DNA from: Actinomycetota bacterium
GTDB taxonomy: Bacteria > Actinomycetota > Acidimicrobiia > Acidimicrobiales > Iamiaceae
Length of the DNA: 64,000 nt
Reading direction: 5' to 3'
Assembly (NCBI GenBank): GCA_019639075.1
Contig: JAHBSO010000001.1
Span: 186,001 to 250,000 of the forward strand
Each line of letters begins with the position of its first letter. The stretch's first letter is position 1. Shown one piece after another: positions 46,903 to 57,559 of the stretch. The position numbers and the translations under genes are program-made. A model generated the notes under the pieces. The model was given only the letters and a program-made list of their open reading frames with translations, was not told the DNA's origin and made no database searches.

Positions 46903-47802
46903 TCAGCCGACCGGCACCCGGCGTTCGAGCGCCGCGTCGAGCACGTGGCGGGGTCGGCTGGGGGTGAAGAGCACGGCGGTGGACGAGACGGTCGCGGTGC
47001 CGCGGCCGCCCGTGCGCACCAGCAGCTCCACCGGCTCGGACAGGTCGAGGCGCAGCGCGAGCCCGGCCGCCCCGGCCGTGAGGTCCTCGACCGAGCCGTC
47101 CTCGTCGTCGGCGTCCCCACCGGCCTCGGCGGGACCGAGGCGGGCGATCGTCGTGCGGAGGAAGAGCTGCGGTTCGGGCATCACGAGGGTGTCGTGGAGC
47201 ACGATCCCGGTCGGTACCAGCACGATCCAGCGCCGCGAGAGCTGGTGCAGCGATCGGGTACCGAGCACGGCGACCGGTGCACCGATCGCGGTGGCGAGCA
47301 CGCCGGGCACCCAGCGACCGGCGGCGAGGAGCAGCGGTCCGACCGTGGCCCCGCCGACCACCGCGGCCCACGTGACCGGGACGACGAGCAGTGCGAACGC
47401 GACCGGCGGCCGCAGCGGCAGTCGCCGTTCGGGGCCGTAGGACGAGCCGTCGACCCAGGCCTCGCCGACCCACGGCGACAGCACCCACGCGGATGCCACC
47501 GCGGACACCGCGAGCGCCACGACGTCGACCGGCGCGAGGTCCGAACCCGCCGCGATCGCCGCGATCATCGCAGCCGTGCCGGCCGGGACGAGGATGCGCA
47601 TCCCGGTGAGGAACAGGTGGCGGGGCACCAGAAGGCACACGAGACCGGCGGTCCACCCCAGCCAGAGGCCGGCGACGACCAGCCATCGGACGGCGGCGCT
47701 TCGCCCGTCGAGCGCATCGCCGACCGGGACGGCCGCGAGCACCGCGAGCACGACCCAGAGGACGCGTGCGGGCCAGGCACCGGATCGGTCGAGGATGGTC
47801 AC
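46903..47802 (-). CDS. membrane protein of unknown function
   Basis: 299-aa protein not recognised. Five to six membrane helices fill residues about 10-175 (e.g. VLWVVLAVLAAVPVG, WLVVAGLWLGWTAGLVCLLVP, PVAFALLVVPVTWAAVVGGATVGPLLLA). A soluble beta-rich C-terminal half follows: RRWIVLVPTGIVLHDTLVMPEPQLF, a GGDADDEDGS acidic turn, then LELSEPVEL-like LRLDLSEPVELLV and TVSSTAVLFTPSRPRHVLDAA. The C-terminal part is PH-like in appearance. Similar proteins are scattered in actinobacteria with no assigned role. GTG start at 47802; it converges on the phosphoesterase gene (3-nt gap). Confidence 0.75.
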   Translation of the reverse strand: MTILDRSGAWPARVLWVVLAVLAAVPVGDALDGRSAAVRWLVVAGLWLGWTAGLVCLLVPRHLFLTGMRILVPAGTAAMIAAIAAGSDLAPVDVVALAVSAVASAWVLSPWVGEAWVDGSSYGPERRLPLRPPVAFALLVVPVTWAAVVGGATVGPLLLAAGRWVPGVLATAIGAPVAVLGTRSLHQLSRRWIVLVPTGIVLHDTLVMPEPQLFLRTTIARLGPAEAGGDADDEDGSVEDLTAGAAGLALRLDLSEPVELLVRTGGRGTATVSSTAVLFTPSRPRHVLDAALERRVPVG

Positions 47803-47875
47803 GGGCCCGAGATTTGCCGACGTCGGACGCCGGTGGCTATTCCAGTGGTGGGGAAGAACGCGGAAGGGGAGATCG

Positions 47876-48910
47876 ATGGCCACGACGGAGGTGCTGCAGG
47901 GCGGAGCGGTCGTGCTCCCCATCGGCGCCCCGACCTCCATCGGCAGCCTGCCCCACCGGGACCGGGATGCCGCGGTGGACTTCGTGCTCGAGCACACGCC
48001 GGAGCTCCCCGCCATGCCGACCTGCCCGGGGATCGACCCGCTGGAGCTGATGCTCCCGCAGGCTGCCTGGGGCATCCAGGGGGTCGTCGTCGGGTCCGAC
48101 GGCACCATCTCGGTCCCCGATCCCTCCCGGCTCGATCCCGATGCCCCGCTCGGCGATCCCGAGCTGTCGGGGGCCCCGTTCGCGACCTGGCGCCGCTTCC
48201 TGGAGCGGGTCGCCGGTCGGACCGGCCCGGTCAAGCTCCAGGTGACCGGGCCGCTCACGCTGGGCACCACCCTCGTGCAGGCCGGTGCGCCGGCCGACGT
48301 GGCGTTCGCGGTGGCGACCCGGGCGGTGGCCGCCCGGGTCCGGAACCTCCTCGACCTGGCCGACCTGCGGGCCCCCGACGTGCCCCGGCTGCTCGTGTTC
48401 GACGAGCCGGCCCTCGTCGGCGGGTTGCGGCCGGAGCTCCCGCTCGCCGCCGACGACGTCATCGACGTGCTCTCCGGTGCACTCGCCGCGGCGGAGGGTC
48501 GAGCGGTCACCGGTGTGCACTGCTGCGGCCCGACCGACTGGCGGCTCGTGCTCCAGGCCGGTCCCGACCTCCTCTCGCTCCCGGTGGGCGCCGGCGTGGC
48601 CGACTCGGTGGGCGCCGTGTCGGCGTTCCTCGAACGAGGGGGCTGGATCGCGTGGGGTGCGGTGGCGACCGACGGTCCGCTCGGCGAGCACCCGTCGTGG
48701 CCGTGGAGGCAGTTGTCCTCGCAGTGGTGCGAGCTGGTCCAGCAGGGTTGCGACCCCGTGCTGCTGCGCCGTCAGGCGCTGGTGACGCCGGTGTGCGGGT
48801 TGGCGCACCACGACGAGGTGCAGGTCGAGCAGGTGTTCGCCATCACCCGCCGCCTGGCCGAGAAGATCCACGACCAGGTGATGGGCGTGCGCCTCTCGGT
48901 CGGCGCCTGA
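47876..48910 (+). CDS. methionine synthase II-like (cobalamin-independent, UROD/MetE-like) protein
   Basis: 344-aa TIM-barrel protein resembling the C-terminal catalytic half of MetE: GSLPHRDRDAAVDFVLEH near the N-terminus, LQVTGPLTLGTTL, LVFDEPAL, and the zinc-ligand positions HCC in GVHCCGPTDW (about 218-220) and C in TPVCGLAHHD near 305. It lacks the MetE N-terminal barrel. It could use a methyl-corrinoid or other methyl donor, with a short methionine synthase-like reaction likely but not proven. ATG 47876 behind AAGGGGA. CTATTC near 47837 may be a -10. Divergent from the membrane-protein gene. Confidence 0.8.
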   Translation: MATTEVLQGGAVVLPIGAPTSIGSLPHRDRDAAVDFVLEHTPELPAMPTCPGIDPLELMLPQAAWGIQGVVVGSDGTISVPDPSRLDPDAPLGDPELSGAPFATWRRFLERVAGRTGPVKLQVTGPLTLGTTLVQAGAPADVAFAVATRAVAARVRNLLDLADLRAPDVPRLLVFDEPALVGGLRPELPLAADDVIDVLSGALAAAEGRAVTGVHCCGPTDWRLVLQAGPDLLSLPVGAGVADSVGAVSAFLERGGWIAWGAVATDGPLGEHPSWPWRQLSSQWCELVQQGCDPVLLRRQALVTPVCGLAHHDEVQVEQVFAITRRLAEKIHDQVMGVRLSVGA

Positions 48911-48925
48911 CCGACGGAGCGACCG

Positions 48926-50152
48926 CTACAGCTTGCGGAGGGCGCCCATGAGGCGTCGCAGCGTGGAGACCTTCTCCTCGCCGGACTGATCGGTGGCCTT
49001 GAACGCCACGTCGACCGGGTTGGGCTCGCCGCGGCGGCGCTTCTTGGAGCCGTTGACCGCCTCGGGCTCGTCGATGAACTGCGAGTAGAGGTCGGCGAGC
49101 CAGGCCGCGTTGGGGTCCGACGGGCGGGCCTCGTCGAGCGATGTGGCCTCGTCCTCGGGCGCGTCGGGGATCGCGTGGGTGAGCTCGGGGGTGGCGACGG
49201 CGTCGGCGTCGTCGGTCCCGGCGCCGAGATCGGGGTCGGCCGGGGCCACCACCGCCTCGTCGGTCGGGCCCGGGGTGGCGAGTGCCTCCGCGATCGTGTC
49301 GCCGATGCGGTCGTCGATCGCGTCGTCGGGCTCGGGGGCCTCGCTGCGGGCGGTGCGGTGGGGGAGCCCCATGTGCAGCAGGGACTCGTCCTCGGCCGAG
49401 ACGGTCTCCTCGACCGGCGCGGGGCGGATCGGCACGACCGTCGCCTCGGCGTCGGACGACACGACCTCGACGAGCCCGGCCTGCTGGAGGCGGTGGACGA
49501 CCCGGGCGGTCGAGTAGCCGCCGCGGCCGAGCTCGGCGGCCAGCTCGGCGATCGTGCGCGGTCCGGAGAGGGCCGTGACGAGCTCCCAGTCCTCGCGGAG
49601 GATGGTCACCTGGGCGGCGTTGCCGGGCAGGGTCCGGCTGGCCTCGACCCAGCAGTCGAGGTCGGGGATCTGGTGGGACCACTCGTCGGCCTCGCGCACC
49701 CGCTTGCGGACCTCGCCGACGATCGCATCGACGGGGAACGCGCGGAACGGCCCCAACCAGTGCACGGTGTCCGGATCGAAGTCGAACTCGCCGGTGCCGT
49801 CGCGGAACAGGTCGATCAGCGGGTCGTAGATGACCGAGAGCACGACCGAGGCGAGCAGGTCGGGCTGGATCGCGCCGTCGCGGACGAGCAGCTCGCCCAC
49901 CGTGGGGCGGTCGCCGGCGGCGTCGATGGCCCGGCCCCAGTCGTCGGCGGTGAGCCGGCCGGGCCGCACGAGGGCGGTCGCCAGGGCCTCGTCGGTCCGC
50001 TCGTTGCGGGCGAAGTACAGCTGCCCGCGGTGCAGGTAGACCGTGCAACCCCGTTCGCCGGCGAAGCGGACGGCGCCGGTCCGTCCGTCGTCGGACAGGA
50101 CCTTCAGGATGCCGGCGGGCGAGAAGTCTTCCAGCGTGCCGTTCAGCGTCAT
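48926..50152 (-). CDS. DUF4388 domain protein
   Basis: 408-aa protein. The N-terminal about 110 residues are a DUF4388/PATAN domain: LNGTLEDFSPAGILKVLSDDGRTGAVRF, GERGCTVYLHRGQLYFARN. In other bacteria this domain occurs in gliding, polarity and two-component proteins. A helical segment and winged-helix-like part follow (LVTALSGPRTIAELAAELGRGGYSTARVVHRLQQAGLVEVV, about 200-240). The acidic, Pro/Ala-rich middle (250-345) is disordered, and a basic patch GSKKRRRGEP and helix EKVSTLRRLMGALRKL end it. It may be a regulator or scaffold; no function assigned. GGAACACC precedes the ATG. Confidence 0.82.
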   Translation of the reverse strand: MTLNGTLEDFSPAGILKVLSDDGRTGAVRFAGERGCTVYLHRGQLYFARNERTDEALATALVRPGRLTADDWGRAIDAAGDRPTVGELLVRDGAIQPDLLASVVLSVIYDPLIDLFRDGTGEFDFDPDTVHWLGPFRAFPVDAIVGEVRKRVREADEWSHQIPDLDCWVEASRTLPGNAAQVTILREDWELVTALSGPRTIAELAAELGRGGYSTARVVHRLQQAGLVEVVSSDAEATVVPIRPAPVEETVSAEDESLLHMGLPHRTARSEAPEPDDAIDDRIGDTIAEALATPGPTDEAVVAPADPDLGAGTDDADAVATPELTHAIPDAPEDEATSLDEARPSDPNAAWLADLYSQFIDEPEAVNGSKKRRRGEPNPVDVAFKATDQSGEEKVSTLRRLMGALRKL

Positions 50153-52661
<2,509 letters not shown>

Positions 52662-52705
52662 CTACCGTCGTGGCGCGGGCGACGGACACGCGGAGGTGCG
52701 GGGCC

Positions 52706-54466
52706 ATGGGGAGGCTGTGGAAGTCGACGGTGGTGGCGATGCTCGCGGTCTCGGCCGCGATGGCGGCGTTGACGCCCGTCGCGGCGGGGGCGCAGGAGGC
52801 GGACGACCCTTCCTACCTGCGCATCAGGATCGTCGACGAGGACGGCCAGGTCCTCGAGCCGAACTACTCGAGGCCGCTCCTGATCGTCCGGAACGCTTCG
52901 GGGAGCAACTACGGCGGCTACTGGGAGACCAACGCCGACGGCTCCGCCACCGTCGAGGTACCGGCCGACACGAGCCTCCTCGTCGGGGTGACCGACGAGG
53001 AGAACGTGATCACGCAGTACTACCCCGGGGTCAACGACCCGGCGGATGCCACCTGGGTCACGGTCGCGCCAGGCCAGACCCTCGACCTCGGCGACATCCT
53101 GTTCGCGAACGGGAGCATGTCGGGCCGCGTCGTCGACCCGGAGGGCCGCCCCGTCGCCGGCGTCGACGTCTCCGCGGTCCCGATGAACGACGGGTTCCCG
53201 TTCTACGAGACCACCGGTGCGGACGGCCGGTACACCGGTCCGATGCCGCCCGGCACCTACGACGTCACGTTCCGGCCGCAGAGCGGCAGCGGCTACGGCC
53301 CGACCACCGTCCACGACGTGGTGGTCGACGCGGCCGTCGACACCGTGGTCGACGCGGTCGTCCCGTTCGTCGGTCCTGCCGACTACGACGCGCAGATCGC
53401 CCCGTTCGGCGGGGCGTCGACGGCCACGGTCGGGGTGCCCTTCACCTACCGCTGGGGGGCCGGGGAGTCCTCGCCCGGCGTCGGACTCGTCGTCGAGGGC
53501 ACGGTGCAGCCCGGCTTCGAGCTCCTCTCGGCCACCCTGTGGCCGCTCAGGCTCCCCTGCACGATCGACGGGTCGTCCTACCGGTGCGAGCTGCCGAGCC
53601 CCACGGCCGTCGAGGTGACGGTGCGTCCGCTCGTCGAGGGCGCGGCGTCGGTCGTCGACGAGGCCTCGGTGACGCCGTACTTCGTCGACGCCGATCCGTC
53701 GAACAACACCGCGACGAAGGTGGTCGACGTGGTCCCCGCTCCGCTGGCGATCGAGGGCCGGCCGAACGTCACGACCGTTCCCGTCGGTGACCAGCTCCGC
53801 TACGCGGTCACGGTGGCGAACCCGTCCGACGCGGACGTGGACAGCGTGCTCGTGGAGATCCCGCTGCGCGCCGGGCTCGATCTGGTCTCGGCCACCGTCG
53901 GGTACTTCTCGGTCCCCTGTTGGACCGAGTCGGGCTCGGTGTTCTGCTCTCTCGGTCGGATCCCGTCCGGTGGCTCCCGGTTCGTGAACGCGCGCTTCGA
54001 GGCCCGGACCGCGGGCCAGGTCGTGATCGAGAGCAGCGTCACGTCGTCCGCGTTCTCCGGCGAGCTGACCGACGAGACCACCGTGCAGGTCGTGGACGGC
54101 GCGGGCACCGCGAACCTCGCCATCGGCCTGTCCGCGCCCGCTGCGGTGGCGCCCGGCGAGTCGTTCTCGGTGGTCGCGCTCACCGTGGGCACCGGCGGTT
54201 CGACCGATGCGGTCATCACCGTGGACGCTCCCGTCGGCTTCGAGGTCGTCGGCGCCGGCTTCGGCTGGTTCGGGCGCCCCTGCGCCGTCGCGGTCCGGAC
54301 CGTGACCTGCACGGTCGGCGACGTGGACTCCTACCAGTTCGTGGTGGCCACGCTGCGGGCGACCGAAGGGACTGCGGCGGGCACCGTCGAGGCAACGGTG
54401 TCGAGCCGCGTCGACGTGAACGCCGCCGACGACGCCGCGAGCGCGCTCGTCTCGGTCGGGACCTGA
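52706..54466 (+). CDS. secreted multi-domain surface protein (CarboxypepD_reg plus DUF11-like repeats)
   Basis: 586-aa exported protein. A Sec signal (LWKSTVVAMLAVSAAMAALTPVAAGAQEA, cut near 30) is followed by a carboxypeptidase-regulatory-like beta domain (SGRVVDPEGRPVAGVDV, about 135-210). Three related beta-sandwich repeats follow (about 225-345, 350-460, 465-586). Each has a GFELLSATLW/GLDLVSATVG/GFEVVGAGFG core and a cysteine pair (PCTIDGSSYRCEL, PCWTESGSVFCSL, PCAVAVRTVTC). They resemble DUF11/CARDB surface repeats. No LPXTG, membrane anchor or SLH domain is visible, so it may be released or held non-covalently. GGAGG lies 9 nt before the ATG. Unknown role. Confidence 0.82.
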   Translation: MGRLWKSTVVAMLAVSAAMAALTPVAAGAQEADDPSYLRIRIVDEDGQVLEPNYSRPLLIVRNASGSNYGGYWETNADGSATVEVPADTSLLVGVTDEENVITQYYPGVNDPADATWVTVAPGQTLDLGDILFANGSMSGRVVDPEGRPVAGVDVSAVPMNDGFPFYETTGADGRYTGPMPPGTYDVTFRPQSGSGYGPTTVHDVVVDAAVDTVVDAVVPFVGPADYDAQIAPFGGASTATVGVPFTYRWGAGESSPGVGLVVEGTVQPGFELLSATLWPLRLPCTIDGSSYRCELPSPTAVEVTVRPLVEGAASVVDEASVTPYFVDADPSNNTATKVVDVVPAPLAIEGRPNVTTVPVGDQLRYAVTVANPSDADVDSVLVEIPLRAGLDLVSATVGYFSVPCWTESGSVFCSLGRIPSGGSRFVNARFEARTAGQVVIESSVTSSAFSGELTDETTVQVVDGAGTANLAIGLSAPAAVAPGESFSVVALTVGTGGSTDAVITVDAPVGFEVVGAGFGWFGRPCAVAVRTVTCTVGDVDSYQFVVATLRATEGTAAGTVEATVSSRVDVNAADDAASALVSVGT

Positions 54467-54479
54467 CCCGCGCCCGTGG

Positions 54480-55037
54480 CTACTGGACGGTGAAGGTCCA
54501 GGAGTAGGTGCCGGCGTCGACGTCGGGCTGGCGGTCCCGGAAGTAGGTGACGATCACCGTCACCTCGCCCTTCGGGATCTCCTCGAGCACCTTGTCGGGG
54601 CCGGGGGTGAAGTACAGGTGGTTCCGGTTGTTGGGCCGGATGCCGTACTTGCGGAGCTGTTCCTCGGTCAGCGTCGCGGGGTCGCGGGCGCCGTCGAGCT
54701 GGTCCTCGGGGATCGGGGTGCCGGCGATGGTCAGGCGACCGTCGAAGCCCTCGGCGAGGTCCACGCCGACCTGGGTCTGGCTGGGCGCCTGGGCGTCCGG
54801 GAGGGGGGACTGGGCGACCACCCGCGCGTTGCCCGTGGTGTCGGGGATCGTCGTGTCGTCCCGCTCGGCCGCCTTGATCAGGAGGAACACGCCGAAGGCG
54901 AGCGCGAGGACGATCCCGACCCGGCGGGCGATCTCGACCTTGGGGGAGTGCAGGCTGGTCGGCACCATGACCTGCACCACCTCGGGTTCCTCGGCGGAGC
55001 CGCGGGTGTCGGTGTCGGTCGACTCGTCGGGGGCCAT
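54480..55037 (-). CDS. single-pass membrane protein of unknown function
   Basis: 185-aa protein. Acidic N-terminus (MAPDESTDTDTRGSAEEP), one membrane helix (about 41-60, GIVLALAFGVFLLIKAAE), then an outside domain of about 125 residues: VAQSPLPDAQAPSQTQVGVDLAEGFDGRLTIAGTPIPEDQL, LTEEQLRKYGIRPNNRNHLYFTPGPDKVLEEI, VTVIVTYF and a closing SWTFTVQ strand. It resembles an immunoglobulin-like beta sandwich. It diverges from the PASTA kinase gene, so a cell-wall signalling link is conceivable but unproven. Confidence 0.75.
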   Translation of the reverse strand: MAPDESTDTDTRGSAEEPEVVQVMVPTSLHSPKVEIARRVGIVLALAFGVFLLIKAAERDDTTIPDTTGNARVVAQSPLPDAQAPSQTQVGVDLAEGFDGRLTIAGTPIPEDQLDGARDPATLTEEQLRKYGIRPNNRNHLYFTPGPDKVLEEIPKGEVTVIVTYFRDRQPDVDAGTYSWTFTVQ

Positions 55038-55160
55038 GTCCACAGTCTGTCGGGCACCCCGTCGCGAGGCCCCATCGTGGCCCCGATCGCCGGACGTGAC
55101 GGGGGTCATCGGGGGTGTCGGAGGGGGTGGGGCGTCCCCGAATCGGGCGGGGTCGGGCGG

Positions 55161-55166
55161 TACCCT
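55161..55166 (+). promoter_or_regulatory. -10 box TACCCT for the PASTA kinase
   Basis: It lies 6 nt before the GTG at 55173; there is no Shine-Dalgarno sequence, so leaderless translation is likely and decides for GTG 55173 over ATG 55188. Confidence 0.5.
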
Positions 55167-55172
55167 CGGACG

Positions 55173-57506
55173 GTGGCCAATCCTCGTATGAGCGCCGAGA
55201 TCGGCCGGGTCCTCGGAGGGCGGTACCGCCTGGTCGCCCCGATCGGCCTGGGTGCCTCGGCCCAGGTGTACCTCGCCGACGACGTCCGGCTGCGCCGTCG
55301 CGTCGCGCTCAAGATGCTCCACGACGCGCTGGCCGACGACACCGAGTTCCTGCGCCGGTTCCGGGCCGAGGCGCAGGCCGCGGCCGCGCTCAGCCACCCC
55401 AACGTGCTCGCCGTCTACGACTGGGGCGACGACGACATCGCGTTCATCGTCACCGAGTACCTGGGCGGCGGCAGCCTCCGGGCCCTCCTCGACCAGGGCG
55501 GTCTGCTCAGCCCGTCGCAGGCCCTCGCCGTCGGCCTCGAGGCCGCCCGGGCGCTCGACTACGCGCACCGCCGCGGGTTCGTGCACCGCGACATCAAGCC
55601 GGCCAACCTGCTCTTCGGCGACGACCAGCGCCTCCGCATCGCCGACTTCGGGCTCGCCCGGGCGCTGGCCGAGGCGGCATGGACCGAACCGCAGGGCGCC
55701 ATGCTGGGCACCGCCCGCTACGCGTCGCCCGAGCAGGCCAAGGGCGAGAAGCTCTCCGGCAAGGCCGACGTCTACGCGCTCGCGCTGGTGCTCGTCGAGG
55801 CCGTCACCGGCGAGGTGCCGTTCACCGCCGACACCACGCTCGGCACGCTCATGGCCCGCGTCGACCGCCCCCTGGAGGTGCCCGAGGCGCTGGGACCGCT
55901 CCGCCGGGTGCTGACCCGGGCGGGCCACCCGGATCCCGAGCAGCGCATCGACGCCCGCACCATGGCCGCCGGTCTGCTGCGGGCGGCCAAGGAGCTGCCC
56001 CGGCCCGAGCCGCTGGCCCTCGCCGGTGCGCTGTCGCCCACCGGACTGGCCGCGGTCGACGACGACCCGACCATCCACGCGCCCACCATCGCCCGTCCGG
56101 CCGATCCCGAACCCGATCCCGACCTCAACGACGGCGACCTCGACCTCGCCCCGCCCGACTGGGTCAACGGCGCGGAACCGGTCGTGATCGATCCCGAGCC
56201 CGACCCCGAGCGGGTGGCGGTGCCCGCGGCAGCGGCCGCACTGGCCGCCGGGACGGCCCTCGGCGCGGCGGCCACCACCGACGGCGGACCCGGCGTTGAC
56301 GACGCCGGAGCGGGCGACGGGTCGGACGACCCGCCGGGGGCCGGCCCTGGCGACGGGTCGGTCATCGTGCTCCCCGGTGCGGGCGGTGGCGCGCCGCCCT
56401 CCACCTCCGGGCCGAGCTCCACCTCTGGGCCGGGATCCGCCGGTGGGACCGCCGCCGGTGCGGCCGCGACCACGGTCCTCGAACGGCCGACCACGACCTC
56501 GGGCACCGCCGAGAACCCGGTGCTCGACCTCACCGACCGCGACGACGGCGGCGACGGTGGGTTCGACGGCGATGGGTTCGACGACGATGGTCGTCGACGC
56601 CGGCGCCGCTGGCCGTGGGTCCTCCTCGTGCTGGCGATCCTCGCCGGCTCGGCCGGCACGGCCGCGGCCGTCGTGGCCAACCGCGACGACTCGAACGCCA
56701 CCGCGCAGCCGGCGCTCGTGCTCCCGGTGCCCAACGTCGAGGGCATGACCCGGGCCGAGGCCGAGGAGCTCCTCACCAACTCGGGGTGGACGGTCGAGGT
56801 CGACACCGAGCGGCGCAACGACACGGTCAAGGGCGACGTGCTCTCGATCACGCCCGCGGCGGGCACCCGACTGGCCCGCAGCGGCACGGTGCAGCTCCTC
56901 GTGTCGGCGGGTCAGGAGATGGTCGCGCTGCCCGAGGGCATCGAGGGCAAGCCGTTGGCCGAGGTCGAGGCCACGCTCGCCGAGGTCGGCCTCGTGGGCG
57001 AGGTGGTGGCCCGCACCTTCGACGAGGACGTCGCCAAGGACGGCATCATCAGCTACGCGGAGGGCACGGCGACCAAGATCGAGCGGGGGTCGACCGTCGG
57101 GCTCGTGGCCTCGGACGGCCCCGAGCCCCGCACCGTGCCCAACGTGCGGGGCAAGACCGAGGCCGAGGCGCGGGCGGTCATCGAGGGCCTGCAGCTCGAG
57201 GTCGCGGTCAACGAGAACTACAGCGACGACGTCGCCGAGGGCAAGGTGATCTCCCAGCTCCCGGCCGGCGGCAGCGAGCTGCCCCGGGGGGACACGGTCA
57301 CCATCGAGGTCTCGCTCGGCCCCGAGATGGTGAAGGTGCCGAGCGTGGCCTCGGCCGACACGCCCGCCGAGGCGGCCCAGATCCTGCGCGACGCCGGGCT
57401 CGTCCCCGGGTCGGTCAGCGGCTCCGCGGAGGGCACGCCCCGGACCTCGCCGGCGGCGGGGACCGAGGTCCGGAGCGGCTCGAAGGTCGACATCATCCTG
57501 GGGTGA
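55173..57506 (+). CDS. pknB: serine/threonine protein kinase with PASTA repeats (PknB-like)
   Basis: 777-aa transmembrane Ser/Thr kinase. The kinase domain (about 12-275) has G-loop IGLGASAQVYLA, K47 (VALKML), catalytic D140 (HRDIKPANLL), DFGLA and GTARYASPEQ. A long acidic Pro/Gly/Ala/Thr linker (about 290-475) follows, then an RRRRRR stop signal, a membrane helix (about 479-505), and four extracellular PASTA repeats (about 518-777) that sense muropeptides or lipid II. It likely controls growth and cell-wall synthesis. The symbol is by analogy; PknB in mycobacteria lies near cell division genes, but here it is alone, facing a small membrane-protein gene. Confidence 0.93.
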   Translation: MANPRMSAEIGRVLGGRYRLVAPIGLGASAQVYLADDVRLRRRVALKMLHDALADDTEFLRRFRAEAQAAAALSHPNVLAVYDWGDDDIAFIVTEYLGGGSLRALLDQGGLLSPSQALAVGLEAARALDYAHRRGFVHRDIKPANLLFGDDQRLRIADFGLARALAEAAWTEPQGAMLGTARYASPEQAKGEKLSGKADVYALALVLVEAVTGEVPFTADTTLGTLMARVDRPLEVPEALGPLRRVLTRAGHPDPEQRIDARTMAAGLLRAAKELPRPEPLALAGALSPTGLAAVDDDPTIHAPTIARPADPEPDPDLNDGDLDLAPPDWVNGAEPVVIDPEPDPERVAVPAAAAALAAGTALGAAATTDGGPGVDDAGAGDGSDDPPGAGPGDGSVIVLPGAGGGAPPSTSGPSSTSGPGSAGGTAAGAAATTVLERPTTTSGTAENPVLDLTDRDDGGDGGFDGDGFDDDGRRRRRRWPWVLLVLAILAGSAGTAAAVVANRDDSNATAQPALVLPVPNVEGMTRAEAEELLTNSGWTVEVDTERRNDTVKGDVLSITPAAGTRLARSGTVQLLVSAGQEMVALPEGIEGKPLAEVEATLAEVGLVGEVVARTFDEDVAKDGIISYAEGTATKIERGSTVGLVASDGPEPRTVPNVRGKTEAEARAVIEGLQLEVAVNENYSDDVAEGKVISQLPAGGSELPRGDTVTIEVSLGPEMVKVPSVASADTPAEAAQILRDAGLVPGSVSGSAEGTPRTSPAAGTEVRSGSKVDIILG

Positions 57507-57526
57507 CACCCGCCACCGGCCGGCTG

Positions 57527-57551
57527 ACTTGACCCGCGGGTCAAGTAGCGT
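57527..57551 (+). promoter_or_regulatory. TetR operator and -10 box in front of the MFS pump
   Basis: ACTTGACCCGCGGGTCAAGT (57527-57546) is a perfect 20-bp palindrome. The -10 candidate TAGCGT starts at its last base (57546-57551) and ends 8 nt before the GTG at 57560. A repressor bound here would cover the -35 region. The core CTTGACCC-2nt-GGGTCAAG recurs at 60240-60257 by the TetR gene. Confidence 0.85.
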
Positions 57552-57559
57552 CGGCGCCC

